This document shows positions 22,851-33,600 of a DNA stretch of 64,000 nt, one piece after another. The translations under genes and the position numbers were made by a program. The stretch comes from Monodelphis domestica (lineage: Eukaryota; Chordata; Mammalia; Didelphimorphia; Didelphidae): assembly GCF_027887165.1 (NCBI RefSeq), contig NC_077232.1:1-64000 (forward strand). The letters run 5' to 3'. The notes under the pieces are model-generated. The model ran no database searches. It was not told the DNA's origin and worked only from the letters and a program-made list of their open reading frames with translations. Numbering within the stretch: position 1 is the first letter of the stretch; each line of letters starts with the position of its first letter.

Positions 22851-24390
22851 AGTGGGGCGTGGCCCTATGAAATCAATGTCAGAAGCACTAAAACCAGAAT
22901 CAAATGGGTGTGGAAAAGGAAACTAAGAACAGCAAAGGGGGTTGGGGGTGGTTGTAGCCTTTTATATGCTAGAGGAGTGTTAGGGGGCATCTACTCCAAG
23001 CGTGTAAGAGTTCATCTGGTGGAATGGGGGGCTGAGAACAACGTGTTCCAACAGTCATGATGGCAGTGGAAGCAGGTGCTGTGGAATGCTTAGAGCTTGG
23101 ACAGAAATCAAAGATGCCAAGGTCATCCATTGCACCCTAGGCCATCACCACTAGACCTGGCTTTTGTCTTGCCGCTGGACTTTAAAGACTGGAAGAGTGG
23201 GATGAGACTGATGACTTTGTGCAACTCTGCCTAACTTAAATCCAATTCACATGAAAGTCGAGACGTCATTCTGGGATGTTCTAACCCTCTTTGAAAAGGA
23301 GGAACAGTATGTTGAGGCAGAGGTGACATCAGATCCCAAGGCAAGATTGCACCTTGCCCTCAGCATTTCTAATGGCTTGAGCCTTTATAGATCACTAATT
23401 ATCATCAGTTAGCTTTTGCAAAGGAATATTGACTGAGAAGATATAGAAACAATAGAAGTGGAAATGTGGTCCTCCCAACTGCTTAGGGGCCCATTTCCCC
23501 CGGTGTTCCCTAGGGAGAGTGAGCTCAGAATTGAAGCATTTACTACAAAGTATTTGCCTTGCCAAGTTTACAGCTAAAAAAGGACATGGGACTGAGTGTC
23601 TTGGTTGTGGGAGTCATTCCACTGCTGGCTGGGGCTAGGTCCCTCCTTAGGACTTTGTTGGCTGACTGAGTTCAGTGGTCCCAAGCCTTGGCCTGGATCC
23701 CACCTATCAGATTTTTGGTGGCTCTCCCAACTTTTCAAATCCTCACAAAGTCACTGCTTGGTCCATTCCATTTCCAAAACTCCTTCACATAAGGACCAAA
23801 GCAGCAGCTCAGCCACAAGCTTCAGGGTGCAGCCAGTAGGGAGCCTAGATACTCTCTCAGCAGCAGTAAGGCCAAGAGCTCTAGACTTCCCATCAAAGCC
23901 TGTCAACTTCAGGAGCTTGTCTACCCGCCACAAGGGAAGCAAAAGGACTCAAGCCATAGTCTGACTTGGGTAGGGTTCATGAGCTTCCCTTCCAGTCTAT
24001 GTCATCACCCACTTGCAAAAGTGGACTTCCCAAACCACTCTGTGGGTCAGCAGCAGGCTGACCTCCCTGTCTGTGCTCTGAGGTCAGGGGGAGCAGGGGC
24101 CAGTCCCCTGTTACACTGAGCTCCAGAGGGGAAAGGAGGGCCAAAGAAGGGACAAGACCTTTACTTGGGATGAACGGAGCCCAATGACTAACAACAGAGA
24201 GAAGGCAGATCTCCTAACTTCTCATTCTCTCAGAATAAGTACCACTAACAGAGAGTTGCTCCCAAAATCGGTAAGAAGAGGGTTAGAAAGCTCCTGCTGC
24301 CCATCTGGAAGTCATTTTCCTCGCCCAGATGGAAAGACATAAAAGATGTGATACTGGAGGTCCACTCCGAGGGATCACTGAGAGAACACC
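22851..24390. other. Unique sequence
   Basis: No gene, RNA or recognised repeat is seen over about 1.5 kb. Open frames such as the one at 23596-23964 show no domain pattern. Confidence 0.45.
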
Positions 24391-24399
24391 AAAAGCAGA

Positions 24400-25080
24400 A
24401 GAGATACCATAAAACTAAAGGAGGACAAAACAGTGTCTACAAACCACAGGCTAATGAGCTTCCCTTTGATTCCTAGGAAGATTCTATCCAGAATCATTCA
24501 AGAAGTGACTGGGAACCTGGAGAAAGTGAGGCAGGGATCATAAAGAGCAAGGACAGGTCATTTCCCTTTGGGATAGGGCTGCTCAGTGAGGAGACAAGAA
24601 TGCTGTAGGTGTAGTTGACTAGATCATAGTCAACTTTTGATAAAGTATCTCATTCTCTTCTTGTGGTGAAGATGGAAAGAGGCAGAATAGAAGATATTCC
24701 ATTCAGATGCACTCACAATGGTTGGGATGTCTGGACTCAAAGTATCATTGTTGGTGGCCCAACACCAGAAGGTCCCTAAGGGAGAGCCCCAAGGATCTCT
24801 TCTTGGGCTGTGGCTGTTTAGCATGTTTTCCACTGACTTAGATAGCATCTCCATCAGTTTAAAGACAATGGGAGGGAGAATTCACCCAATAAATGACAAT
24901 CTAGCTATGGGCAGGACCTAAAAGATGAAACCCAATAGGAATGACCGTCAGAGTCTCTCACTTAGGTATGGGTAGGTGTGGTTAGCTAAGAGTTGTTCTG
25001 AGGAAGATCTGGGGATCTCAGTGGACTAAAGAAGAGGAACAAGCAAACAGAACTGAATCTTGGGTTGCATTAGGAGAGGC
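24400..25080 (+). repeat. CR1/L3-like LINE fossil
   Basis: The order of phrases matches a CR1-type reverse transcriptase: 'gattctatccagaatcattc' near 24480, 'tttgataaagtatctcattc' near 24636, then 'gagccccaaggatctcttct' at 24784 (degraded 'P-Q-G-S-x-L-G'), then 'cactgacttagatagcatct'. The translated stretch from 24718 includes 'EPQGSLLGLWLFSMF'. CR1/L3 lineages have long been inactive in therian mammals, so this is one of the oldest repeats in the window. It has no intact frame. Confidence 0.7.
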
Positions 25081-25144
25081 AATTTCTCCCAAAAGCTATT
25101 AAAATTGCATACTTCTAGGCCTATCCCGCTAAAGAGATCCAAGA

Positions 25145-25660
25145 AGAAGATAATTTGGAACTATGCCCAAAGGCTTTAAAAGAATACTTACCCTTTGATC
25201 CAGCAATACCATTACTAGATTTGTTCCCTAAAAAGATAATAATGAAACACGTTTTTAAAAAATACTCATAGCTGTGCTCTTTGTGGTAGCAAAAATTTGG
25301 AGAGTGAGAGTGTATTCTTCTATTGGGGAATGGCTGAAAATATTGTGGTATCTGAAAGGGATGAAATACTGTTGTGCTATAAGGAATGGTGATCTGGAGG
25401 AACTCCATGTGAGCTGGAAGAAGCTCAGTGAACTGATGCAGAGAGAGGAGCAGAACCAGAAGAACCTTGTACACAGAGCTGGATACATTGTGGCACGATC
25501 AAATGTAACTGATTTTGCTACTAGCAGCACTGCAATGACCCAGGACAACCCTGAGGGACTTACGAGAAAGAAGCTCTCCACATCCAGAGGAAGAACTGTG
25601 GGAGCAGAAACACAGAAGGAAAACATGTGATTCATCACTTGTTTATATGCACATGTAATA
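25145..25660 (+). repeat. L1 3' fragment (ORF2 C-terminus and 3' UTR)
   Basis: It starts with 'aatttggaactatgcccaaa' and includes codons for 'ALFVVAKIW' and 'GEWLKILWYLKGMKYCC'. It then has the noncoding 'aggaagaactgtgggagcag' region. It is 5'-truncated and diverged; stop codons and small indels break the frame. Confidence 0.85.
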
Positions 25661-26320
25661 GTGAGAGAGGGAACTTGAGAGATGAAGGGACCAGGAAGCA
25701 GCTGCTTTCAGGACTGGGTTCTGTGTAACAGCTTCCCTTTTCCTCCACTCAGCTAGACAGCTAGTGGAGTCAGTCAGTCCAGACCAGAGCGTAAGTGGAG
25801 CCCTCGCAGCCTTCTTTTGATGATTTGAAAATCCCCCTCCCATTACATAGACTTTGAGACAGTTCTGTTGTCGTTTAAAGTTACCTCATCTACGTTCTTG
25901 AAAGGAAGGGAGAGGGGAGAGGGACAACAGGGAGAACCCCGAGAACTGTTTCCTGTGGTCACTTCTGAGGGTGGGATCGAAAACTGTCTTCAAGGAATGC
26001 AGCTTTGAGTGCCCCTGAGGGAAATTGTAATCCAAGGCTGTCTTCACTTTAGGGCCAGAAGCCTTCATTCAGCTCAGCCAGGCAAAGAGGGTTTGCCAAG
26101 AGTCTGTCTCCCGTCCAGCTCTTTCCCAGAGTCTTAGATAAGGAGACTGACCAGCTTTCCTTCATGGAACTCTCCCATCCCCAGCAAGGTCTGAATATGC
26201 CGCGTGACCCTCCAGAAACATTTTTCTTCAAATTGCAGGTTTCCCTTGTCTTTGGCAAATTCCTTGTTCACACATATAGGATGGGGGGGGGGGGGTAAAA
26301 GATGACTCTATTACAAAAAT
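25661..26320. other. Unique sequence with poly(G) tract
   Basis: No gene is seen. A run of about 11 G lies near 26284. Confidence 0.45.
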
Positions 26321-26324
26321 GAAT

Positions 26325-26490
26325 AATATCAAACCAGGCTTTGAGTAATACTAGGCATATAACCCAGTGGAATTGCTTGTCAGCTCTGGGAGGGGGAAGC
26401 GAAGAGAGAGAGAACATGAGTCATGTAACCATAGAAAAATACTTAAATGAAAAGAAAAGAAAAAATGTGAAGAAAAGAAAACCATTGGCT
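26325..26490 (+). repeat. L1-like 3' tail
   Basis: The phrases 'taacccagtggaattgcttg' and 'gaacatgagtcatgtaacca', followed by an A-rich end, match tails at 21152, 35485 and 37225 in general pattern. Confidence 0.55.
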
Positions 26491-26654
26491 CCTCCCACCC
26501 CACCCCCCAAGAAAGAGTCAAGTGACCATCCTCAGAATAAAACTATGCTAGAGCAGCCATTTCTATATCATCATAAAATGATCGTCTGAGAAGTTGGCCA
26601 TCCACAAGACAATGGCAGGATACGTTATAACATACAAGCGTGTTATAAGAAATG

Positions 26655-27675
26655 ACGGATGGGGGGGTGGAATCAAGATGGCCGAATGAGAGCAAGCCTT
26701 TCTGCCTAGCTCGCCCAGCTCACTTTCTCCATAGTGTTAGACCACATTCTGTCTGAGAAATCCAAGAACAAGTCACGCTAAGTCCTTTTTCCAACTCAGA
26801 ATAGCACAGGGAGACAGAGAGAGGTCTAGACACCAGGGATGGGAGACTGGCCAGGAGCACAACCCTATGCCAAAGGCAATGGGGAGCATTCCAGTGGCCA
26901 GGGACAAAGAGAAAACTAGTACAAGACAGGAGAAGATCCCAAGGGACTCCTGAACTGGCTCGGATGCCCTCTGAGGGTTCCCCTGTCTGTTGCCCAGTTT
27001 CAGGACACAGATCAGGGCAAAGAGAAAATGTAGCAAATGGAAGAGCAGAGTGCCAGCTGACTACTGAGAACAGAACAAGTTCCGGGAAGGTAGCTTTGTG
27101 GCTCTGAGCTCAGGAGAAGAGGGGAGAGTCCACTCGAGCCCCGGTGCCACGCCTAACTCTAACAGTAGAAGAGCCAGGACAGGAGTTCCAGTCCAAAGGG
27201 GAGACCAGCAGGAAGTTTGGTCATTCAAACCTGCAGAGCCTGCCAGGAGGCTTCCAGTGTCTGAGTCTATGAAAACTCAACCATACAGAAGCCAACGGAG
27301 CACCCCTGGGTCAGGAACTCACAGAGTTCAGAACAGAACAGCAGCGAACAGACCTCTCCCTGGATCCCACCACTTTGGGGAGCACCAAAAACCTGCATAT
27401 CCCCAGAGTGAGCTGTGAAAGCAGCATCAGGACAGAAAGGACAGAAGATTGGACTAGGCATCCCCCCCAGAGATGAACAGAGCTCAGCACCAACAGCAAG
27501 TCCAGTGGCATAAAGGAAACTGGAAGAATGAGCAAAGAAAGGAAAAGCCTGGCCATAAAGAACTGCTGCAGTGACAAGGAGGCTCCAGACACAAACTCAG
27601 AAGAGTGGGCGGAAAATATTGACAAACAAAGACTGGACACAAGAAATCTCAGAAGATTAACGAAAGAGCTTTGGA
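26655..27675 (+). mobile_element. L1 5' end (5' UTR and start of ORF1), 3'-truncated
   Basis: It starts with 'ggaatcaagatggccgaatg', a typical L1-type 5' opening, and runs through a GC-moderate leader into an ORF1-like start at 27528 (MSKERKSLAIKNCC...). The recognisable element stops at about 27675, with no ORF2 and no poly(A). I found no target-site duplication, so the right end may be a later deletion. Confidence 0.6.
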
Positions 27676-28077
27676 ATAGTGAGACAGTTAGTGGGAAAGG
27701 TTATGGTGTGTCTGTCTTCTGTGTGCCCATGTGACTGTGTCCCCCATGTGGTACAGAATTATTAGAAGGCCCTAAATCCCGACACTCTGCAGCTGTATGT
27801 CCCTGAGGCCTACCTGCAATTCCTTCTGAAATAGTAATATGCTTATGGATTATTCTTGGCAAGAGCAGTGACCATACTGTGATATTAAGATATCAAGAAA
27901 CTTCTAACCTCATGCTCTTTGTGGGATTATGTGTCCCTGGCACCCACCTGCACCTTTTTTCCAGTTTCCATAAACTCACCCTCTTTTGCATAACAGAATA
28001 CTATTGCTGTGCTTGTACCTATTCCTTGAGAGGGGCTCAGCTATTTCTGGTCCTTCTGGAAAGTACTCATTAGCTAT
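27676..28077. other. Unassigned sequence
   Basis: No gene or recognised repeat. Confidence 0.4.
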
Positions 28078-29745
28078 TTTAAATCACTCTTGATTATAGA
28101 ATTGCACATTAAAACAACTCTGAGATAGCACCTCATACCTATCAGATCGGCCAATATGATGGTAGAGGAAAATGATAAACATTGGGGGGGATGTGGCAAA
28201 GTTGGGACACTAATGCATTGCTGGTGGAGTTGTGAACTGATCCAGCCATTCCAGAGAACAGTGTAAAAAGGAATTTGTTAATTTCTTTAATTTAATGGGG
28301 GACCTGGAGGTCCTCTTACCATAGAGATGTGCAGGGATTAACCAGCACACAGTGACAAGAAGTAGGAACTGGGGATCCCTTTGCTGAGCCAGCTTCAGTT
28401 GCAGGCTGTCAGTTACTGACAATTGGTGAGTCAGTTGCTGATAATTAGGGCTGGTAGTTGAGGGGAAGTTGACTGCTGGGGTAAGTTGGCCATTGAGGGT
28501 TGGTTGCTGGTAATGTGGTTGGCATTAGTTGCTAGAATATAAAGGCGGGCCTGAGCTTACTGAGAGGATCTTTGGCTTTAGCTTTTAGAGGGCTTTTTGC
28601 CTCTGGGATCTCTAGAGAGCAGGAGGTCTGTCTCTGAGGCAAGCAGCTGCTGTCAGTTGAATACTGACAGTTGGGCTGCTATAGAAAACTAATTGGAGTG
28701 AGTGAGTGGTGGAGGTCTATTATTTTAGGGAGTTTGGGAATCATTTATAGATAGTGTAGGTTATTTAGGCTTAGTGTTTGCCAAGCAAGAAGACACTATC
28801 TCAAAAGACAGTTAGAGATAGTCCTTAGGAATTTTAGGTATATTTTAGTAACCTCTCCTCTTTTCTATCTTTCCTTCCTTTACTATATTCTTTCACTATC
28901 TCTATTTTAATTAAACTAAATTGTTCATTGTTAAAAGATGCCAGAAGTTTTCTTTTCTCTGCCTTAAAGGGATAATATTCATTTACGACTCTACTATATT
29001 CTCATTAAAACTTAAATTATTAAAAACTCCCGTCTTATTTTGTCAAAACCCCCATTTTCAGCCTTATAGCAGTTTGGAACTAGGCCCAAAGGGCTAGAAA
29101 ACTGCCTTGTCTTTGATCCAGTAATCCCACTACTAGGTCTGTGTCCCAAAGAGATTTTGAAAAAGTGGGGGTGAGTACCGAATCATACAAAAATGCAGCT
29201 GCTCTTTTGGTGATGGCAAATAATTGGAAAATGAGAGGATGTTCATCCACTGGGGAATGGCTGGACAAATTCTGCCATATGGGGGTGATGGAACACTCTT
29301 CTGCTATAAGAAATGATGATTGCTGCTGCATGAACTGATGCGAAGTGGAATGGGCAGAACTGGGAGAGCGTCGGACCCAGTGACAGAAATACCGTACGAG
29401 ATCATCTGGGAGGCACTTAGCTACTCTCACCAGTAAGTGCTACAGGACAATTCTGAAGGACAAAGGTTGTCCTCTGCCTTCCGAGAAAGCGTGGTCAGAG
29501 GCAGAATGTAGATGAAAGCAGACGGTTCTTTGCTTTAGTCTGGGGGGGCTCTTTGGGGGGGACTTTGGTCTTATATAAGTGACCAAAATGGGAGGAAGTG
29601 TTGTGGGACGCTGCAGGTACGGCCCAGAACAAATTGTTTACCATCTCTGAGAGAGGGAGGGAGATTATTTGGATGCGCAACTTCAGAAGATTTACGTTGA
29701 AAGTTGTTATTACGCATAATTGGGAAAAGAAAGCACATGCATTTA
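28078..29745 (+). mobile_element. L1 3' fragment, split by LTR D
   Basis: The left part (28078-28261) encodes 'LMHCWWSCELIQPF'-like sequence. The right part (29069-29745) resumes with 'agtttggaactaggcccaaa' and ends in a 3' UTR. The frame is broken by several substitutions and small indels. The L1 is diverged and old. Confidence 0.8.
28262..29068 (+). mobile_element. LTR D, solo, inside the L1
   Basis: It starts TGTAAAAAGG and is flanked by ACAG at 28258-28261 and GCAG at 29069-29072. A TATA-like 'agaatataaagg' lies near 28534 and an ATTAAA-type signal near 28910. The host L1 reads straight on across the element once it is removed. No second copy of this family is seen in the window. Confidence 0.65.
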
Positions 29746-31030
29746 AGAAAAGAAAGTGCGCTTTCCCATATAGCTAAGTCACCTACCTCTAAACCAAGCA
29801 CAGGTCCCCTGGGGATCCCAGCCAAGCCCACGTTCCCTGTGTGTGACCGGGTGACTCAGGCTATTTCCATCTCTGTTGCTTGCTTCCTCCAGGCTGCCAG
29901 CTATGCCTGGACTCCAGCAGCAGAGCTCCTTACCTGCTCCCTGAGCACTCCCCGCTCACAAACTACTGGCTGAAGCATTAGCCAAGTATGCCAGTTCCTC
30001 ATTTCTGGAGAATCCCCCCTCCAGATTTTCCCAACCCCCCCCGCCCCCCCCAAGGGAGTAGTAAGAGGTCAGTTCAGTGGAGCAGGGTCTCACTGTCTGG
30101 AGAACAAGCTGAGATGTGCAGACGAGGGCCTCTGCGTGTAGCAAGTTTGCACGGGGAAAGGGGAGATGTGGGAGAAAGGGAGACCAGCTGCGAGTACAGA
30201 GTGAGCCTGAACCAGCTAGGATGGTGGGAGTGGACAGAATGAGATGGAAGACCTGACAAAGCTTCGGCCATTGGTTGGATGACGGGAGCAAGAGACAAGG
30301 GAAGATGGAAGAAACTTCAGAACTCTGATCAGCAGTGACCAAGCAGGATCCCAGAAGGCCCGTGCTGGAGTAGACGGCCTACCTCCCAGAAATGGCGTGC
30401 GCCGGTTTTCTTTTTCTTTTTTGAAAATGTCCTGTGTGAGGGCAGAGAAAGGTGACCCTTGGGAGCTGCCTTCAAGGGTGTCAGGGGTTGCCTGTGGGGG
30501 AGACAGGCTTGGTCCGGTTTGTCTGAGAGAGCAAAACCGTGAGCAAAGACAGTGGAGGAAGAGGGGAGAAGGTTCCTAGAGGCCAGTCCGAGGTGGACAG
30601 AAGGAAGAAAGGCCCTCCTAACAGTCCCAGCTGTCTCAGAGAAGAGTGGGCTTCCCATCCTCCTCAGGGATCTCCAAGCTGAGCATGGACAAACACTTGC
30701 TGGCTGGGTAGTGCAGGCGTCCTTCCCTCTGAGGACTGGGCAGGACATCCCCGCCAGCTCCCAGTTCTGGAGTCTCCCCTGCATTCCATCTGAAATTACC
30801 AGGGGCCACCAATCCCGCCCCACAGCCTGGATACCTCAAGGCCTGCCACGGAAAGGGTTTTTACCTACTATTTGATTTCCCCCGCTTGCACATAAAAGCA
30901 TTTTGTACCGTTTTCGGCATCAGAAGAATGCACCTCCCAGCTCCCGGAGGAAAGCTGAGTTCAGAACTCCCAGAAACCCCAGGAACTTCTTCAGCCCAGG
31001 TCACTGGTCATAGGGCAAAGTTTGGCGAGT
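29746..31030. other. Unique sequence downstream of the IFITM gene
   Basis: GC-rich sequence with no supported gene. C- and G-rich homopolymer tracts occur near 30035-30052. Open frames on both strands have no recognised domain. Confidence 0.45.
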
Positions 31031-31034
31031 CCTC

Positions 31035-31135
31035 TGGAGGTTAGCCAGTCCACTCCCATCTCTATCTTGAGAGTAGGAGACTGAGGCCTGCAGGGGCAAG
31101 AGGACTTGCCCAAGGTCACATGTAGCTGAATGCAG
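31035..31135 (-). repeat. MIR fragment, antisense
   Basis: The phrases 'gagtaggagactgaggcctg' and 'gacttgcccaaggtcacatg' are reverse-complement MIR core. Confidence 0.75.
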
Positions 31136-31661
31136 GTCTCAGCTAAAATCCTGAACTTCCTGGAACCCCCTCAGGATCTGCCCACCACCAATCAGTGCTT
31201 TCTTTCCCCTCTTCTTCCTCTTTCAGACTGCTGCTCATTCATGAGAAACTCCCAGAAGGGGGGGGGGGGGGCCCTCTCCTAGTGATCATAGATAGAGAGC
31301 ACGCCTCCCCCCCCCCCCCCATGCCCCCAGACCTCAGAAAGCATCACCATCTTTCTACAGCTGAGGATACTGAAACAAGGCAGGGGAAGAGCCGGAGGTC
31401 CCTTTGGAAGCGAGTCCCCAAGGAGGGATTGGAATACAGGACATTCACTTCCCTGCTCTCAGCCCACAAAATGTACCCCGGTGAATTGTGGCTCCAGATC
31501 CCCTACCCGAGGCCCCTCCCTCCTTTCCCGGACTTTCTGCTTTTCCTCTGACTCCTGCCCTCCCCGCCGTCTCATCCCCCAAGGGACACAGGGAGAATCA
31601 GAGGGACCCGGAGGCCTTTGGGGGCCCTGACACACCAACGCAGGCACCGATTCCACAAGCT

Positions 31662-31667
31662 TTTATT
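31662..31667 (-). terminator. Poly(A) signal of the IFITM gene
   Basis: On the minus strand this reads AATAAA, 149 bases past the stop codon, followed by a GT-rich stretch (GGTGCCTGCGTTGGTGTG at about 31648-31631) of the kind that binds the cleavage factor. Confidence 0.75.
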
Positions 31668-31815
31668 TTGTGCCCCCTTTGCCGGGCGCTGAGCATTCTG
31701 GGGAGGGACAGGCCGGCAGGGGCTGCGGGGAATGTGCCCGGGCGAGGCAGCACTCTGGCAGCTGCAGGTCTGGGGAGCATGACGGGGTTCCTGGGGGTGC
31801 AAGGCGGATGGATAC

Positions 31816-32697
31816 TTAGTAAGGTGGATTGCTCGAGTTCTGGACAAGCGCTTTAGACATAGGAAGCAGGAACAAGAACAGTATGACTAGCACCCCGACC
31901 AGCAGCAGCACGTTCAGCACGATGGCAACAAGGTTGATCTGTCTGGAGGTCTTGGCGTAGGTCAAGGCGCCATTCAAGTCCCCGACCAGCTTCCGGTCCC
32001 TGGACTAAAAAGGCACACAGTGAGACTCCTGCAGCCTCAGTCTCCCCACCTTTCCAATGGGCACGAGGACCCCCACCCCAGGGGGCCCAGGAGCAGGAGC
32101 TGCACTGAGCCTGCAGTTCTGGGGCTCGGGCAGAGCTTTGAAAGGAGCAGAAGGAGGAAGGCCTGGGAGCAGGCTGCGCCCTCGGGAGTCCCCAGCCCAC
32201 AGCCCTCCTCCCTCCCTCCCGCTCCCCCTGGGGATCCAGCCCAGCCTACCTCCCCCTCCCAGGGGGAGATTCTTCCCCCCGACTCGGCCCTGGTCTTCAG
32301 CCACTCTCGGGGCTTCCACGATGCTCCCTCCAGGCCCTTCCCCGGCTCCAGCTGTATTCTGAGCCCCAGACGGGCTCTCTGCTTGGCTGCACTGTCCTCC
32401 GGAGCCCTGGCACACACCCCGCGGCCTCCGGCTTCCCCCAACGGCCAAGGATGGCCAAGGCTCTCCGTCCCCGCCATTCCCACGGTCCTGCCTAGCCCAG
32501 GCTCGCTCCAACTTCCTCCCTCTCCTCCCCGAAAAGCTGCTGCAGGGGGAGGTGCTGGGCTTCAGCTCTCTGCCTAAGGCCTGCCATGGCTCCCCATTGC
32601 CCACAGAGCCAAGCCCAAACTCCTTACATAGGGGGAAGGCCCAGACGGACTGATGGGCGAGAGCGAGAGCACACAGCCTGCACACACATGTGGATCC

Positions 32698-32730
<33 letters not shown>

Positions 32731-33346
32731 TTCCTGGCCAGCTCTCTCCCTCCCCTCGGGCCAGCTCTGGTCTCTACTTCTCCCAGGCTGCCCTCTTCCC
32801 TTCTGGACACTCCCCAGCTAACCCTCACTCTGGGTGCTGCCTCCAGGGGGCCCTCCCCCACCCCGGGGCCCCTCTCAGAGGAAAGGCCTGCTGTCCCCCA
32901 CCTTCCCCCCTCCTGGCGCAGTCGATGGGGGAGGGAGGACCCGGCTTGGTGCTCCTGACACCCCGGATGTGCCCAGAGTTCCAGAAGCCCCTGCAGCCGC
33001 GCTTCTCCTGAAGGGAAAGAAGCAGGGGGAGACGGAGCGAAAGTGGGGCGCAGGGTGGGGGAGAGAAGGGCGAAGAGAGGCGCGGGAGAGGAGGAAAGAA
33101 AGAAGGGGAGGACGGAGACGGGAGGGCGGAGCCGAGGGCACAGGATCTTTCCCCCGGGTGTCCCTGCCCTGCGGCTGCTGAAGCTACCTTGACGGAATAA
33201 ATGAGCGCCACGAAGCCGAGGCAGCAGGGGTTTCCCAGCACGACGGTGTTGAAAAGGGAGAAGAGTAGGTAGTCCTTCGGAGGGTCCCGCCCAAGCCTCC
33301 TCTCGGGCTCCACAGGCTGCATGGGAATGACAGTGTGGTCCGGCAT
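31816..33346 (-). CDS. IFITM: IFITM-family (CD225/dispanin) transmembrane protein, two exons
   Basis: Spliced CDS: exon 1 at 33346-33188 (53 codons), intron 33187-32005 (GT...AG, phase 0), exon 2 at 32004-31816 (62 codons and stop). The 115-residue product is an intact member of the interferon-induced transmembrane family, which blocks virus entry at cell and endosome membranes. The intron splits the conserved 'YSVK|SRDRK', exactly where IFITM genes are known to be split. The CD225 core is clear: 'SLFNTVVLGNPCCLGF' (residues 30-45) with the palmitoylation pair Cys41-Cys42; then the loop 'SRDRKLVGDLNGA' with a Gly61-x3-Gly65 motif; then a second membrane segment at residues 76-101. Oddities: the third family cysteine is Gln75, there is one extra residue (Gly38) in the first helix, and the N-terminus is short as in IFITM1. 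The start at 33346 has G at -3. An in-frame ATG exists at 33535 but would put GC-box sequence inside the protein. It is closest to the IFITM1/2/3 group; I cannot assign an orthologue. Confidence 0.93.
32005..33187 (-). other. IFITM intron
   Basis: The 1183-bp intron has a GTAGCT donor next to 33188 and a TTTTAG acceptor next to 32004. It is GC-rich and contains a (CA)n repeat and an old repeat-like phrase 'tggctccccattgcccacag' near 32586. Long open frames across it on both strands come from its composition. Confidence 0.9.
32701..32730. repeat. (CA)n microsatellite in the IFITM intron
   Basis: About 15 CA units. Confidence 0.95.
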
Positions 33347-33600
33347 GGCGGGGGCAGCTCGGGCAGCTTCAAGCGTTTCTGGAGAGGACTCGGGGCGCCC
33401 GGCAGCAGTGGCGAGTGAAGTGGAGATCTGCGAGCTCCAGGCATTAAATGAAAAGCCGACCAAAGGATGAGGGAAAGGGGCGGGGCTCAGGGCAGGCCCG
33501 GGTGAGGCCCGAGGAGATTCCCGACCTCTCCCCACTCCGCCCCGGTCCCCCTTGCCGCCCCCCTTCCCCCACTCCTACCCCCCAACTTCCAGGGACTCCT
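33347..33600 (-). promoter_or_regulatory. Likely IFITM promoter and 5' UTR
   Basis: The region upstream of the start codon is CpG-rich. It has a GC box (ggggcggggc, 33477-33486) and, between it and the ATG, a weak TATA-like 'catttaatg' on the minus strand at 33442-33450. I could not find a clean interferon-response element (GAAANNGAAA type) in the first few hundred bases. The start of transcription is not visible from sequence. Confidence 0.5.

Noticed and set aside
32005-32727. Long minus-strand open frame inside the IFITM intron
   Set aside because: It overlaps the intron, is driven by GC content and the (CA)n repeat, and has equally long shadows in other frames.
31816-33346. Processed or broken IFITM copy
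   Set aside because: The intron is present with good splice sites and both exons are open, with a poly(A) signal downstream.
33533-33535. Upstream ATG as the main IFITM start
   Set aside because: The extension is compositional, runs across a GC box and leaves the family's usual N-terminal layout; the ATG at 33346 fits better.
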